NCBI RefSeq assembly: GCF_032118995.1
Contig: NC_092669.1
Location: 3,843,501-3,907,500 of the forward strand
Length of the DNA: 64,000 nt
Reading direction: 5' to 3'
Source of the DNA: Asterias amurensis
Taxonomy: Eukaryota > Echinodermata > Asteroidea > Forcipulatida > Asteriidae
Positions 50,401-61,800 of this stretch are shown piece after piece. Below the pieces are notes generated by a model. It was not told the origin of the DNA. It saw only the letters and a list, made by a program, of their open reading frames with translations, and searched no databases. The position numbers and the translations under genes are program-made. The stretch's first letter is position 1. Each line of letters starts with the position of its first letter.

Positions 50401-53400
50401 CATCCCTATCGTTAATTCTGCAGATTTTGTGTGATTTTATTCTAGGATTGCCGTAAAATGGTGGAGCAAGAACAGCGAGAGGCTAATCCTCCACGTAGCC
50501 GAGTGTCCGATTACCATGCAGTTATCTTGGAGTACAACAAGAAGAGCAAAGACAATCATTCTCTGGAGGTGACGCTGGTCGATGGCGTTGAGGATGATGA
50601 CTGGCAATGGAAGCTACAGTACGAAGATCACGTCAAGTGTAAACAGGTAAGCCTATTTCTTTTCTTTTTTGTGGGGGGGGGGGGTTGAACAAAGAATTGA
50701 CTGGGATTTGAACCCACGACCTCAGGATGAACGCACCGGCGCTCTACCAACTGAGCTATCTAGCCCTATATTGGCGGTGTCTCTATTTGGTCAATCTTTG
50801 TTCCGGGGTTCCAGTCAGAAGCCAAACAAACGTTAACTGCCGTGTAGCCAGGGATCACACCCAAATTACGATACAAACTGGGAAGCAGCCAGGGGATCAC
50901 CTTAACGAGCTCAATCGGTCGTTGAAGTTGTGAAAAAACACCCTTGTCACACAAAGTTGTGTGCTTTCAGATGCTTGATTTTGAGATCTCAAATTCTAAA
51001 TCTGAGGTCTCGAAATCAAATTTGTGTAAAATTACTTCTTTCTCGAAAACTACGTTTCTTCAGAGGGAGCCGTTTCTCACAATGTTTTCTACGCGGGACG
51101 TATCAACCTCTCCCCATTACTCGCTACCAAGACAGGTTTTGTGCTATCAATTATTTTGAGTAATTACCAATAGTGTCCCTGGCCTTCAATAATACATGTG
51201 CTTCTCACTGGGGTTTGTAGAGTCAGTTTTTAAATAACAAGTCTCCGGTCAACTTCTATTTGACTCTTCCTTTACATGTATGTAGGAATGAACTATCAAT
51301 ATTATCGAGTGTCTAATCAGTTTTTCTTGGTACTTTTTATTTTGTCGTTAAAGTTAATCAAGTATCAACACCTTGTTCGCTGTTGTTCTTGCCTCGGTCC
51401 GTTCCTACATACGTTCGATCTGGAACTAAAACCTGGCACTATGAAGGAGCCGTTGTCTGTGTTTAAAGCGATGCTGTCCTTCAGACAACAACACCAGAAC
51501 GCGGGTCCCCTGGGGGAACCAGTCAAATTCGTCGTAACCCTGCCATTGTCAGACCAGGTTCGTAATAATATTAATATTAACAATAATAATAATAATAATA
51601 ATAATAGTAGTAATAATAGACGTTATGAATGGATGTCATCCAGCCACCAAGAATAGGTATATAAACTGATGAACAAAATATCAAAATGCCCAGTATGTAT
51701 TCGCGGTGCACAGGTTTGGCAAATAAACGGCCGCATTTTTACCTCTAGGTGAGGGCGCCCTTCTCATATGACATCATGTGCATAGACCTTTTGGCAAATA
51801 CTGGGGCGCGCGCGTAAAGCTAGGAATTAGGTGTATTGTGGTCTACCTGTGTGATCAAATTTGATCCATAGCTATCCCACAATGCACATCATCCAACAGT
51901 TTGCGCTTGCGCAATGATATTTTTAATAAAGTCTATAAAGGTCTATAATAAGCAAGATTTATACAGCGCCCAACGTCAACCCAGTCACTGAGCGTTTGAC
52001 ATTGTTATAAATAGAAGTTGTATTTAAGACAAAAAGTACCCATACAAAATTACAAAGAATTTCTTGTGTACATTGACAACGATATGCATAAGGCACACCC
52101 AGGTCAAAATTCCAGTTGAACCTAGTTAACTGGGGTCAACTGGTTCAACTGGATAGTGATCAAACTCGTCCATTTTCCATACTAACCAACTGGTTTGGAC
52201 TAGGTTTAACTGTGTTCAACTAGGTTGAAATTATAAACCAGTTGGTTTCTGTCCATTTTCCATATTAAACCAACTGGTTTTAACTGTGTTTAATTAGTTT
52301 ATCAACTGGTTTCAACTAGTTCCAGTTTAACTAGGTTCAACTGGAATTTGACCTGGGCATATGTTCAGTACCTTCGATGTGTATATTAGGCACATGTATA
52401 TGTTCAGTACCTTCTGTGACAAAAAACAAATTCATAGGCAAATCACTTAAAGTGGTATTCCAACCCACTGCTTTTTGAATTGCTTTATTGTTCATACACT
52501 GTAAATAGTTTTCTTCTTTCTGACATGTATAGTGCTTTCAAAGACAGCTTGGCAGTGCAAGGAACACAGGGAGCATTGGAAGTGAGTAAAATACAAGCTT
52601 TTTGAATCAGTTTTCCCTTCTTCTTTTTTTTCGAAAGCATTTCTGTAGTTCTTGCCGATGACTATCCTCTTTGCAAAATGAATTATGGAACCATAACTAC
52701 CTCTCAAAGTCATTCAATTTAAAAGAAAAAAAAAAAAAAGGGAAATAAAATCACTGTATTTAGCTGATACATTTTACTGTCATGATATGTTTCTTTATAA
52801 TTATTTCAAAACACTGCAGCCCACATAATGACACTGTCTAGAAAATCCTGTAACTTTCCCCATTCTGAAACTTGACAGGCTCCATTGTTCCCAGAGCACT
52901 TAAAGCCATTACACACTTTCGGTAAACAGATTGTCCAAATCCCACACTTCAAGTATCACAACTTATATAAAAAATAAACCTGTGAAAATTTAGGCTCAAT
53001 CGGTCATTGGAGTCGGGAGAAAATAACGGGAAAACCCACTCTTGTTTCCGCACATTTCGTCGTGTCATGACAATGTGTTTAAAATAAATCTGTAATTCTC
53101 GCTATGGAGAACTGATATTGTTTTAATGTTTTCTCAAAAAGTAAAGCATTTCATGGAATAATAGTTCACGAGAAGTCTTTCATCATTACCTTCTGTAAAC
53201 CCTGTAAGTTATTTGTAAACCTGTGAACTTCTTCTTTTCTTTTCTGTACCGAAAGTGTATAATGGATTTAATGGCAAGGCTCCCCACTTTATCTCAGAAC
53301 TAGTTAAAGTTCACACTCCTTCGAGGAATCTTTGATCCAGTTCCATGCTTCTCCTCAATGAACCCAAGTCACGACACTCTTGTGTTGACAAGTATTTTCC

Positions 53401-54947
53401 CTCTGCTGTGCCAAATCTCTTCACTTCAGAACTTATCTTTTTGTCAGACTAATTTTGTTGTGTTTTTTTCTTTCGTTTTGTTTTTTGGGGGCTGTACTTA
53501 ACCTTGGTCACCCAGTAGGGTGGATTTGTGCGCATTACGAGTCTTTGTCGTTATCAGTATCTGGCCACATAAATAAAAAATTTATTGATCGTCCCCGCCC
53601 GACCGTTCAAACCCCCCCCCCCCACCCCCCTGACCCACTTTGTTTTCTCTTTTTTCTCCCCATGTACTTTTACTGCCCAGATTTTTCAGCTGATATTTTT
53701 GTTCAAAATGCACAGGTTTGAAAAGATGTTTAAAGAAGGTTTTTATTCATGTTGGCAAAGCAAGAACAGTTCTTCAAATATTTACTTGGGCTACACTGTG
53801 CTTAGTTGTTTGAAAAAGTTTACAGAAAATGTCATCTAGGAGTTAAATTTGTTTGACAAAACTATTCAAAACATCAAAAACACACAAACCCTCTGTTTTA
53901 TAGTGATTACGTGATGATTTTCTTTATTCTCGATTTCATATTTGGCATGTCAACAAAACTTAAAAAAAAAAAAAAAAAAAACTTCCTCACTCCCCCATCC
54001 GCAAAAAAAAAGGATGATCAACAATTTTTCTTTTTATGTGGCCTTATTTAATATTATGATCAATCAACAAGGTGTTGAAAAAAAACAATCTAAAACCTTA
54101 TCCTTAACAAAGGCACTGTACACGTTTGGTAATTATCATGGACCAGTTTTCGCATTTGATGAATCCCAACATATGCAAAAATTAACAAATTTGTAAAAAT
54201 TTGGGCTCAATTGGTCATCGAATTTGAAAGAGAATTGTGAAAGAAAAAATAACCTTGTTTCAGACTTCAGCTGATGTCTTTCATGTTTGAGTGAGAAGTT
54301 ACCTCTTTCTCAAAAATTACGTTACTTTAGAGGGAGCCAAACGGCTCCCTCTGAAGTAATGTAATTTTCGAGAAAAAAAGTAACTTTCCACGAATTTGAT
54401 TGCGAGACCTCAGAATTAGATTTTGAGGGTCTCGAAATCAAGCATCTGAAAGCACACAACTTCGTGTGACAAGCGTGTTTTTTCTTCCATATAATGATCT
54501 CGCAACTTCGGCGACCAATTGAGTTCAAATTTTCACAGGTTTGTTATTTTGTGTATACACCAAGTGAGAATATTTTGACAATTACCAAACGTGTCCAGTG
54601 TCTTTAACAGTAAAAATGTGTCATTTATCCTTGTGGTAGGCACAGTCGTCATTGAAAACCATATTGATGTTGTTCTGAGGAAGCTACTCCCTAAAGATTG
54701 GCGTCGTCTCTTTCGCAAGCTGATGGGGACAGATGTGGAAAACGAGATCCAATGTATTGTAGCAAGAAATCCAAATGACGTCCACGAACAAAAACATGAT
54801 GCTCTTTTGAGTTGGAGACGAAGTCATGGCCGAGCTGCAACTCTCAATGTACTCATTAGCGCCTTGAGAAGCTGTGAGCTCACTGAGATTGCCGAGTCTC
54901 TGGAAGAAATTACCGAAAGGAACTTGTTTAAAGAGACTGCTATTTAA
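44447..54947 (+). CDS. TNFR-like receptor with ZU5, UPA and Death domains (8 coding exons)
   Basis: The exons are 44447-44841, 45375-45517, 46404-46626, 48207-48463, 49004-49662, 50446-50646, 51363-51561 and 54640-54947. All are GT-AG and phases match. The sum is 2385 nt, or 794 aa plus stop. Residues 1-28 are a signal or anchor segment. One TNFR cysteine module has C101, C136, C139, C142, C152 and C160 (FCHRCSICNAG ... PC ... NTVC). A transmembrane helix spans about 229-252 (IFAVLLIIVCITLLTLF). ZU5 starts near 350 (GHFGPEGGVL, LEIPPGAI). UPA spans about 545-692. The Death domain covers about 697-790 (LLPKDWRRLFRKLMG ... ALLSWRRSHG). It is probably a plasma-membrane receptor signalling through Death-domain adaptors. 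The last intron uses GTAATA at 51562; the nearer GTTCGT would break the frame. It could be two genes wrongly joined, but the exact frame argues against that. Confidence 0.85.
45601..45861 (+). mobile_element. LINE reverse-transcriptase 3' tail fragment in intron 2 of the receptor gene
   Basis: The frame QHRLRLAGYSRRNIKEPVSQ, then LVTWSPKHGRRNRGRR and A-R-D-I-G matches the C-terminal tail typical of non-LTR elements (RLRLAGH ... LV.W.P..G.R.RGR). It is an isolated 5'-truncated fragment. The 44990-45190 stretch in intron 1 also resembles a LINE 3' end but is too decayed to assign. Confidence 0.7.
46857..47776. mobile_element. Family-D MITE split by a SINE S1 insertion, plus a SINE fragment
   Basis: 46857-46985 is a partial S1 (gcagagtgttggttcatgtc). 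A family-D element occupies 46985-47158 and 47612-47776 (end aattttgtaatgttccttta). Between them sits a full S1 SINE at about 47185-47610, with tRNA-like head gccgagcggttaagagcacc / gtgggttcgaatcctca, body, and a (TA)n tail at 47589-47606. The order of events is D first, S1 second. Confidence 0.75.
47813..48204. mobile_element. Family-D MITE abutting an exon of the receptor gene
   Basis: The ends are aaggaacattacagaattgg and accaattctgtaacgttcctt. Its right end stops about 3 nt before coding exon 4 (48207). Its terminal sequence therefore supplies the polypyrimidine stretch and nearly the acceptor of that exon. Confidence 0.78.
48640..48950 (-). mobile_element. tRNA-headed SINE in intron 4 of the receptor gene
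   Basis: On the minus strand the head reads TGTCATGACCGAGTTGGATA ... GATGTGAGTTCGGATCC, a tRNA-like A/B-box arrangement. The body runs leftward to tatatagcacatttctc. Confidence 0.65.
49705..50185 (+). mobile_element. SINE S3 interrupted by a GGGGCCAATTTCATAGAGC hairpin MITE
   Basis: S3 starts ccttaaggtgattccctggc and resumes at 49983 (ggttgtatccaaatttggg). It ends with a tRNA-like part, tccgagttggtcgagcgccg ... ggttcgagtccc. The MITE at 49737-49982 has arms gagctgcttaagcaaaaa and its inverse. Uninterrupted S3 copies lie at 50698-50890 (minus) and 59935-60165 (plus). Confidence 0.82.
50698..51187. mobile_element. SINE S3 (minus) followed by truncated family-A MITE
   Basis: 50698-50890 is S3 in reverse; its tRNA-like head on the minus strand is tagctcagttggtagagcgc. 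50890-51187 is family A reverse without its left end. Both lie in intron 6 of the receptor gene. Confidence 0.8.
52088..52358. mobile_element. Hairpin MITE with CCAGGTCAAA ends (AACTGGTT-rich)
   Basis: The left end cccaggtcaaaattccagtt is mirrored by aactggaatttgacctgggc. The interior is built from aactggtt and tccattttccat units in both orientations. It lies in the last intron of the receptor gene. Confidence 0.85.
52902..53273. mobile_element. Family-B MITE, complete, reverse orientation
   Basis: It runs from taaagccattacacactttc to ccgaaagtgtataatggattt, with gaaaataacgggaaaaccca and ctcaaaaagtaaagcattt inside. 53274-54106 shows no recognised element except C/T- and A-runs at 53613-53628 and 53964-53980. 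Confidence 0.82.
54107..54606. mobile_element. Family-A compound: two copies joined as a palindrome
   Basis: A reverse-type left half (aggcactgtacacgtttggt) runs to gagggagcc. It is followed by cggctccctctg and a forward-type right half ending accaaacgtgtccagtgtct. The result is a roughly 500-bp unit with like ends. It ends 34 bp before the Death-domain exon. Confidence 0.78.
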
Positions 54948-54951
54948 AGGC

Positions 54952-55450
54952 AGTGGACACTATTGGTAATAACTCAAAATAACTATTAGCCTAAAACCCT
55001 TCTTGGTGACCAGTAATGGGGAGAGGTTGATGGTATAAAACATTGTAAGAAATGGCTCCCTCTAAAGTGCCATAGTTTTCGAGAGAGAAGTAATTTTCCA
55101 CCAGTTTGATTTCGAGACCTCAAGTTTTGAACTTGAGGTCTCGAAATCAACTATCTAAACTTACACAACTTTGTGTGACAAGGGTATTTTTTCTTTCATT
55201 ATTATCTCGGAAGTTCGATGACCTATTGAGCGCACATTTTCACAGGTTTGTTTTTTAATGCGTATGTTGAGATACAACAAGTGAGAAGACTGGTCTTTGA
55301 CAGTTACCAATAGTTTCCACTGCCTTTAAAGGCAGTGGACACTATTGATAATTACTTAATGTAATTGTTAGCATAACAACTAACTCAATGAAGAGCTGTT
55401 GATAGTATCAAACATTGTTTTTGTACATGAAAATAGAGAGAAAAACAAAA
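54952..55450. mobile_element. Family-A MITE, complete reference copy, plus a truncated second copy
   Basis: 54952-55328 starts ggcagtggacactattgg and ends atagtttccactgccttta. The central inverted pair is ttcgagacctcaag / cttgaggtctcgaa. A second left end starts at 55330 and fades by about 55450. The unit begins 5 nt after the receptor stop codon, so the 3' UTR is MITE-derived. 55451-55840 is AT-rich with no recognised element. Confidence 0.88.
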
Positions 55451-55844
55451 CTTTATTTGGATTTTTTAGAGAAGAAGACCAAATATTGTTTTCTAAAATC
55501 TATTCATCAATATTTCAATTTGATTGAATTATACATGAATTCAGAGAATTCAGCTACCATGTATTCAAAGTAATTCAATGTTGTACGTAAAATAAAATGA
55601 TGCGAGTAAAGTGGTTTTTTTAAGATCAACTATTTTTATTTTATTTCAAATAATCTTGGGAAAAGATTTAAATAATATATATATATTATATAATAGACGA
55701 GCCATTGCAATTTTTAAAAGACTTTTTGAACCTTTATCGTGTAAATACATAGTTTAATGATTTTAAGACAGGAAATTTTAATAACTTTTGCAATAATATT
55801 AATTTTAATTTTAATTTCTTTTTTTTTCTTTTTTTTTTTTTTTT

Positions 55845-56165
55845 TACCCATACACCGATGTGTGTTAGCACTGTATACTCAGTACTTTCCCGAGTCCCGT
55901 GGAAAAATATCACAGGCATGTTACTCGGTAAAATTAATAATACAAAATTTGGTCGCCAATTGATCTCCCATCCAAGTACTGACCAAGCCCAATTTTGCTT
56001 AACTTCAGTGATCTGACGGGAACCGGTGTTATCAACACAGTACGGTCGTAGATTTTTTTTTTTTTTTTCCCACGGGACTCGGGAAAGTACTGAGTATACA
56101 GTGCTAACACACATCGGTGTATGGGTAAAAACAAAAAATTAATATTCTTATCCCCGATGCAAATT
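55845..56165 (-). mobile_element. 5S-rRNA-headed SINE with S2 body, inverted S2 body on the other side
   Basis: On the minus strand about 56050 to 55950 reads tctacgaccgtac ... gttaagcaaaattgggc, ttggtcagtacttggatggg and agatc. This matches 5S rRNA, including the internal Pol III promoter region. It is followed by ttactcgg and acgggactcgggaaagtact, the S2 body also found behind tRNA heads. A plus-strand S2 body follows at 56066-56128, making an inverted pair. Confidence 0.82.
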
Positions 56166-56568
56166 TAACATCTATTTTGCAATAATGTTAGTAGTTTTTT
56201 AGTAAACGAAATTGAACTATGCAAGTATTAAAATAAAGCTATGTTACCTGGGGTAGGTATTGGGAACAACAGATGTTTGTGACTGTTGCCTATTAGGTGT
56301 ATATTTTGTGATACAATTGTTGTCTTTTTTGTTACTCCTATTAATTGTTTGGAACGTACTATGCAACTCTAATCTATGCAACTCAATACAACTTGTATAT
56401 ATTTGAATAGAAGTGGATAAACTTAAGCTTCCATAGTGATGCAGATGTGAAATGATTACAATAAATTTACAGAAATTGTACTACTTTAAAAAGAAAACCG
56501 TTATTCTACTTACACACATTTCAATCCAAGTACTGTTTTCAAGGGTTTGGAAGCAACTTGGCTTTTAA

Positions 56569-56950
56569 AGGAACACGTTGCCTTGGATCGGTCGAGTTGG
56601 TCTTTGAAAAGCGTTTGTAACCGTTTTTTATAAAATGCATATGGGTAGAAAGATGTTCTTAAAGTAGAATACAATGATCCACACAAACATGCCTCGAAAT
56701 TGCGTAGTTTTCCTTTTACCTCGTCGACTAACACGTCGGTCATTTATGGGGGTCCAAATTTTGACTCCCATAAATGGCCGACCATGTTAGTTCGCACAGT
56801 AGAAGGAAAACCACGCAATTTCGAGGCAAACTTGTGTGGAACATTGTATTCTACTTTTAAAACATCTTTCCAACCATATGCATTTTATAAAAAACGGTTA
56901 CAAACGCTTTTGTTTTGACCAACTCGTCCGATCCAAGGCAACGTGTTCCT
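56569..56950. mobile_element. Palindromic MITE, family P (copy 4)
   Basis: This 382-bp hairpin has TTAA at 56565-56568 and 56951-56954. The flanking 56166-56564 and 56955-57370 are AT-rich without recognised features. Confidence 0.9.
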
Positions 56951-57372
56951 TTAAGCAAGCACATTTTAATATTATTTGAAATGTGTAAATATTTTATAGT
57001 AAAAGAAAACGTTTAAAATTAATTCTATATTTGTGATACATTTGGTGTTATGATATTTTGTTTTATCAGATAGGCCAATGTTTTATTTTATTTTACTATT
57101 AAATTGCATAAAAATTATGCATTAAAATAATTTGTAAATTTGGAATAGAAGTTAATAAACTGAAGTATCCATCTTTTTAATAATTGTTGTTCCACATATT
57201 ATTGGTTTTGTTTTTCAATATCACTATGATCGATGCAGATGCAAATTAATTGCTTTCATTTTAAAATTTTACCAAGGTTTAGAACCAAAAAAAATTGCTA
57301 GATGCTCTGACGGGAGTCCATGGGTTTTGTGTACCCGCCCTCCATCCGTACAAACCACAATGGCCCCGTTTT

Positions 57373-57866
57373 AGGGGCCAATTTCATAGAGCTGCTTATA
57401 AGCAAAACATTTGGTTATGAAGCACAAAAATGGCTTGCTTATTTTACACACGTAACTGGCAAAAATGTCATGGCGTATTTGCTTGTGATTGGTTATTAAG
57501 CTATTGTTTACTTAGCATAACAATTGAGTGGAGTCTTGGCCGGTATTCTGATTTTACTAAGCATGGACTATTTTGCTTAAGCAGAATTTTTTGCTTAAGC
57601 AGCTCTATGAAATTGGGCCCAGGGGCCAATTTCATAGAGCTCCTTAAGCAAAAAATTTGCTTAAGCACGAAAATAGCTCGCTTATTTTACACATGTTACT
57701 GGCCAGAATTTCATGCCATATACATTGCTTATGACTAGTATTTAGCTGTTGTTTACTTAGCATAACAATTGAGTGGAGTCTTGGCCGGTAATCTGATTTT
57801 ACTAAGTAATGAATTTTTTGCTTAAGCAAAATTCTGTGCTTAAGCAGCTCTATGAAATTGGGCCCT
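57373..57866. mobile_element. Two GGGGCCAATTTCATAGAGC hairpin MITEs in tandem
   Basis: 57373-57621 and 57622-57866 are same-family hairpins (arms gagctgcttaagc / gcttaagcagctc) in direct contact through ttgggcccaggggccaattt. The 62-126 aa ORFs here repeat with the element and are not genes. Confidence 0.9.
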
Positions 57867-58084
57867 GGTCTCAGCGTACAGCAACGTTTACTGTAGCACT
57901 TTGGAGGCCCATGGAGACAAGTATTCTCACTGGGTGTGTACAACATATGCATAAGAACAAATCTGTTGAAACTTTGACTCAATTGACCATCATAAGTTGA
58001 ATAAGTAAACTTTTTTCTGCACAATTTTGTGTGCTTTCGTCCGCTTGATACCTAAAAAGGCTAGTTCGCCATCAGGCCAGGGCC

Positions 58085-58262
58085 GGGTGGATTTCACAAA
58101 GGTAGTCCTAACTTACAGTAGGACTAGTCCTAGGCAATGCTAAGAGATAGGACCAGTCCTAAGTTAGGAGCAGTACTTATCCTAACTTAGGACCATGCAG
58201 TCCTATCTCTTACTTAGCATTATATTGCCTAAGTTAGGTCTACCTTTGTGAAATCCACCCCA
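58085..58262. mobile_element. ctaggactag hairpin MITE
   Basis: The ends are ggtggatttcacaaaggtag / cctttgtgaaatccacccc. The interior repeats tagtcctaac and gttaggac. It belongs to the same family as 21304-21437, 30446-30597 and 60805-60962. Confidence 0.85.
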
Positions 58263-58885
58263 GGAAGTATATTTTATTTGATTTTGAAAAATGACTTTAC
58301 TTCAGATGGAGCTTTCAATGTAGCCCGCCCTGAAAGCAGTAGATTTTTTTTAGAGGGATCAGTTCTCAAGTTGTCTGTCTGATAGTGCAGCCTTTCCTTT
58401 GTGGATCCTTGGGAGAACCAAAGTGTTTTTTTCTGCAAATCTTTGGAAAAGGGAAGTTTTTGCCATGATTAATTTTTTTTACATTTTTCACATCCAATTC
58501 CTGTATGCAGACGTATAATTTTATGTTATCTAAAGATGGACCATTCTTGTTATAATGCTTCTTCATAGGCCTATCTCTAGTTCTCCAGTCACGTATTTTC
58601 CTGTGTTTGCAAAATATTTGTTACGCTATTGCTTTTTAAGGTCTGTAACTTCTGACCAATAGGAACGCGTCTGCATATGGAGCGATCTCTTAATTTTAAT
58701 CAGAATGGTATTTCCCATCATGCAACCGGTTATTCAATATGGCGGCTTCCATGGAGCGGTATTTATCAACGTGTTAAGCATTTCGACTGTGAATAGTTTC
58801 ACCTTTTTACGCAGTTTCAGAAGCTGATTAGGAAATAATTTCCTGTAGTTTTTCTGCAAGACGTCTCTGTTTTGGGAAAACCAGA

Positions 58886-61800
58886 ATGAAAACAGCTTTA
58901 ATGGTGGCTGAGAAGCCTCAACTTGCTCATGCCTTGGCCAAAATTTTGTCGCGAGGCAATCTGAATTCGAGGAAGGCGTCAAATGGCGTATGCTCCGTGC
59001 ATGAATACATCGGCGTCTTCAGGGGAGAGTCGTGCAAGTTCAAGGTATATACTATCGTATTGGATAACTTTCCGTAAGGCGCTCCACTTTTTCACTCATT
59101 TTTACAAAAAGGGATATCTCATTCTCATTGAGGTAAATTAGATACTATATTATTTCATACGGAAAATTTTCCAGTAGAACAAGAAGAGCCCTTTCCTTGC
59201 CTCTCATGTCAGTCCTGCCACAAATTTGTCGCTTATTTTTACCATTCCTCCATGTGGAAAAGTTTCCGTATGGCGCCACCACTTTTTCATTCGAAATAAA
59301 ATAATATAGTATCTAATTTACCTGATTGATATATCCCTTTTTGTAAAAATGAGTGAAAAGGTGGTGGCACCATACGGAAAGATCCCTCCATGTTATTACA
59401 AAATTTAAAAATGAATATCTCAATTTGGAAACAGGTCAACATTGAACATGTAGTGTACATGTATATATACAAACTAGTACGCCTGCTTCTGTAAACCCTG
59501 TAAGTTATTGGTACACGTACATGTAAATCTGTGAACTTTTATTTGTTCTTCTGTTCCGAAAGTGTATACTAATGGCTTTATTAAAGAGTCTTTTGTCAAT
59601 TACATTCATGTTAATTGGTTCTAATACTGGTTTGCTTCTTTATCATTTTGTTTCTACATAGTTTACCTCTGTGTGTGGCCATGTGATGGGCTTGGACTTC
59701 AATTCCCGTTTCAATAACTGGGACAGAGTTGACCCAGTAAGTACATGTACACCCTTTCTACATGTGTACATAACTTGCCAAACACATCAGAATGCAACAC
59801 GGTTGAAATGAGAACCATACCAAATTGATTTTGTTGCATTGTGCAGGCATGTTGTTTGTGTTAAATCAGTTTTCAAAATTTACCCAGTCAGTTTCTCTTG
59901 TGGTTTATACTGGTATCTGAAACAAAAAGTCGCATCCCCTTAAGGTGATCCCCTAGCTGTCGCTTCCCAGGTTGTATCGTAATTTGGGTGTGATCCCTGG
60001 CTACACGGCAGTGAGCGGTTGTATGGCTTCTGACTGGCATCCCCGAACAAAGATATTGACAAAATAGGGACACCGCCAACATAGGGCTAGATAGCTCAGT
60101 TGGTAGAGCGCCGGCACGTTAATCCGGAGGTCGTTGGTTCGAATCCCACTCTAGTCAATTCTTTGTTCAACCCAAAAAATCAGTTTTTGAGTGTCTGACA
60201 TTTACAATGTTTCCTTTTGTACGTGTAGGCGGAGTTGTTTGACGCCCCCACTGAGCAGAAGGAAGCCAATGCTAAGTTGTCGATCCCAAGAGTCCTACAG
60301 CAAGAGGTTTGTGTCTAAAACGTGCAGAAACATTTCATGCAGAAACCTTTCTCAGATTAAAGGCAGTGGACACTATTGGTAATTACTCAAAATAATTATT
60401 AGCATAAAAACTTACTTGGTAACGAGTAATGGGGAGAGGTCGATAGTATAAAACGTTCCCTCTGAAGAAACAGCTCCCTCTGATTTCGAGACCTCGGATT
60501 TAGAATTTGAGGTCCTGAAATCAAGCATCTGAAAGCACACAAATTCGTGTGACCATGGTGCGACAAGGGTGTTTTTCTTTCATTAATATCTCGCAACTTC
60601 GACGACCGATTGAGCTCAAATTTTCACAGGTTTGTTATTTTATGCGTATGTTGAGTGGATACACCAACTATGAAGACTGGTCTTTGACAATTACCAATAG
60701 TGTCCAGTGTCTTTGAACTTTTTTGAACCTCTGTAAAACAACATTTATTAATAGTAGTTGGCTTGTTATTATAGCGAGCATTATCTGTCCTTTAGTGATG
60801 CTCCTGCCATCAATTTCACATAACTCTTTCTAACTTAGGATTAATCTTATGACTTAGGGCGAGTCCCAACTATGTACTGTAGCATGCAGACCTTAAAACT
60901 AATCCTAAGTTAGTCCTAACTCGAGATAAGACGAGTCCTAACTGTTTGTGAAATCAACGGCTGGTGCTGTAACATGCAGTATTTTCAGCAAGGCATGTAG
61001 AACTTTGTTTGAATTATTATGAGACCTAATCCTTAGCACCATTTAATGGTTTACAAGTTGCTATGGTGTAACATCACATCAGGGACACAACATCCTTCAG
61101 CATCCCATCACTTCTGAAAGCCCACTTGTTTCGGGAGGCCTACCATCAATGACTTATTAATTTCATCTGGGCCTCATCAACTCCTTTGAGCTAACCTTTG
61201 ATTTAGGCGATCTAGCACACAAGTGACGAAACAATACAATTACATGGTGAACAAGCATGCGCAGTGAGAATTTGTCTGCTTATTTGAGAAATCATGGTGA
61301 AATATGCTTAATGCTTACACACATTTTTCTGCTACAGTAAGCACAAAAATTTGCACACAATAAGCACACAAATGAAATTGGGCCCAGCTCTTGTAAAATA
61401 AGTTGTTGGCCAGTAAACATGTTGAGGTATACAGTGTTGACTCTCACCCCCATTATGCTCTGCACGGATTGTTCCATCGTGGTTTATCTGATAGTGTTTG
61501 GACTATTCCATTACAGGGTCGAGGGGTGGACTACCTGATCTTGTGGCTTGACTGTGACAAAGAAGGGGAGAATATTTGCTTTGAGGTTGTAGACTGTGTT
61601 CAGCCCGTCATGAATAAAACCTCAATGAGCCAACAGGTAAGATGCTTGAAGCAAAAGTCTGGTCTTACAAAGCACTAAGCAGAACAAAAAATGCTTCTGA
61701 GGCATTTTCGACACCTCTGAGCTTCCATATGGAGCAAAATGCACCAGTGTGTAAAGTTTGTGTGTTTTTAGTAGATGGTCAATTTGCATTGGGCATAGTG

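Noticed and set aside
51363-51557. Receptor exon 7 ending at the nearer donor GTTCGT (51558)
   Set aside because: It leaves phase 0 and puts the Death exon out of frame; GTAATA at 51562 restores it.
55950-56050. Functional 5S rRNA gene
   Set aside because: It is diverged, lacks the 5S 3' end and terminator, and is followed by a SINE body.
57430-58024. 102-126 aa ORFs on both strands
   Set aside because: They fall inside tandem hairpin MITEs and recur with the family at 49760-49945.
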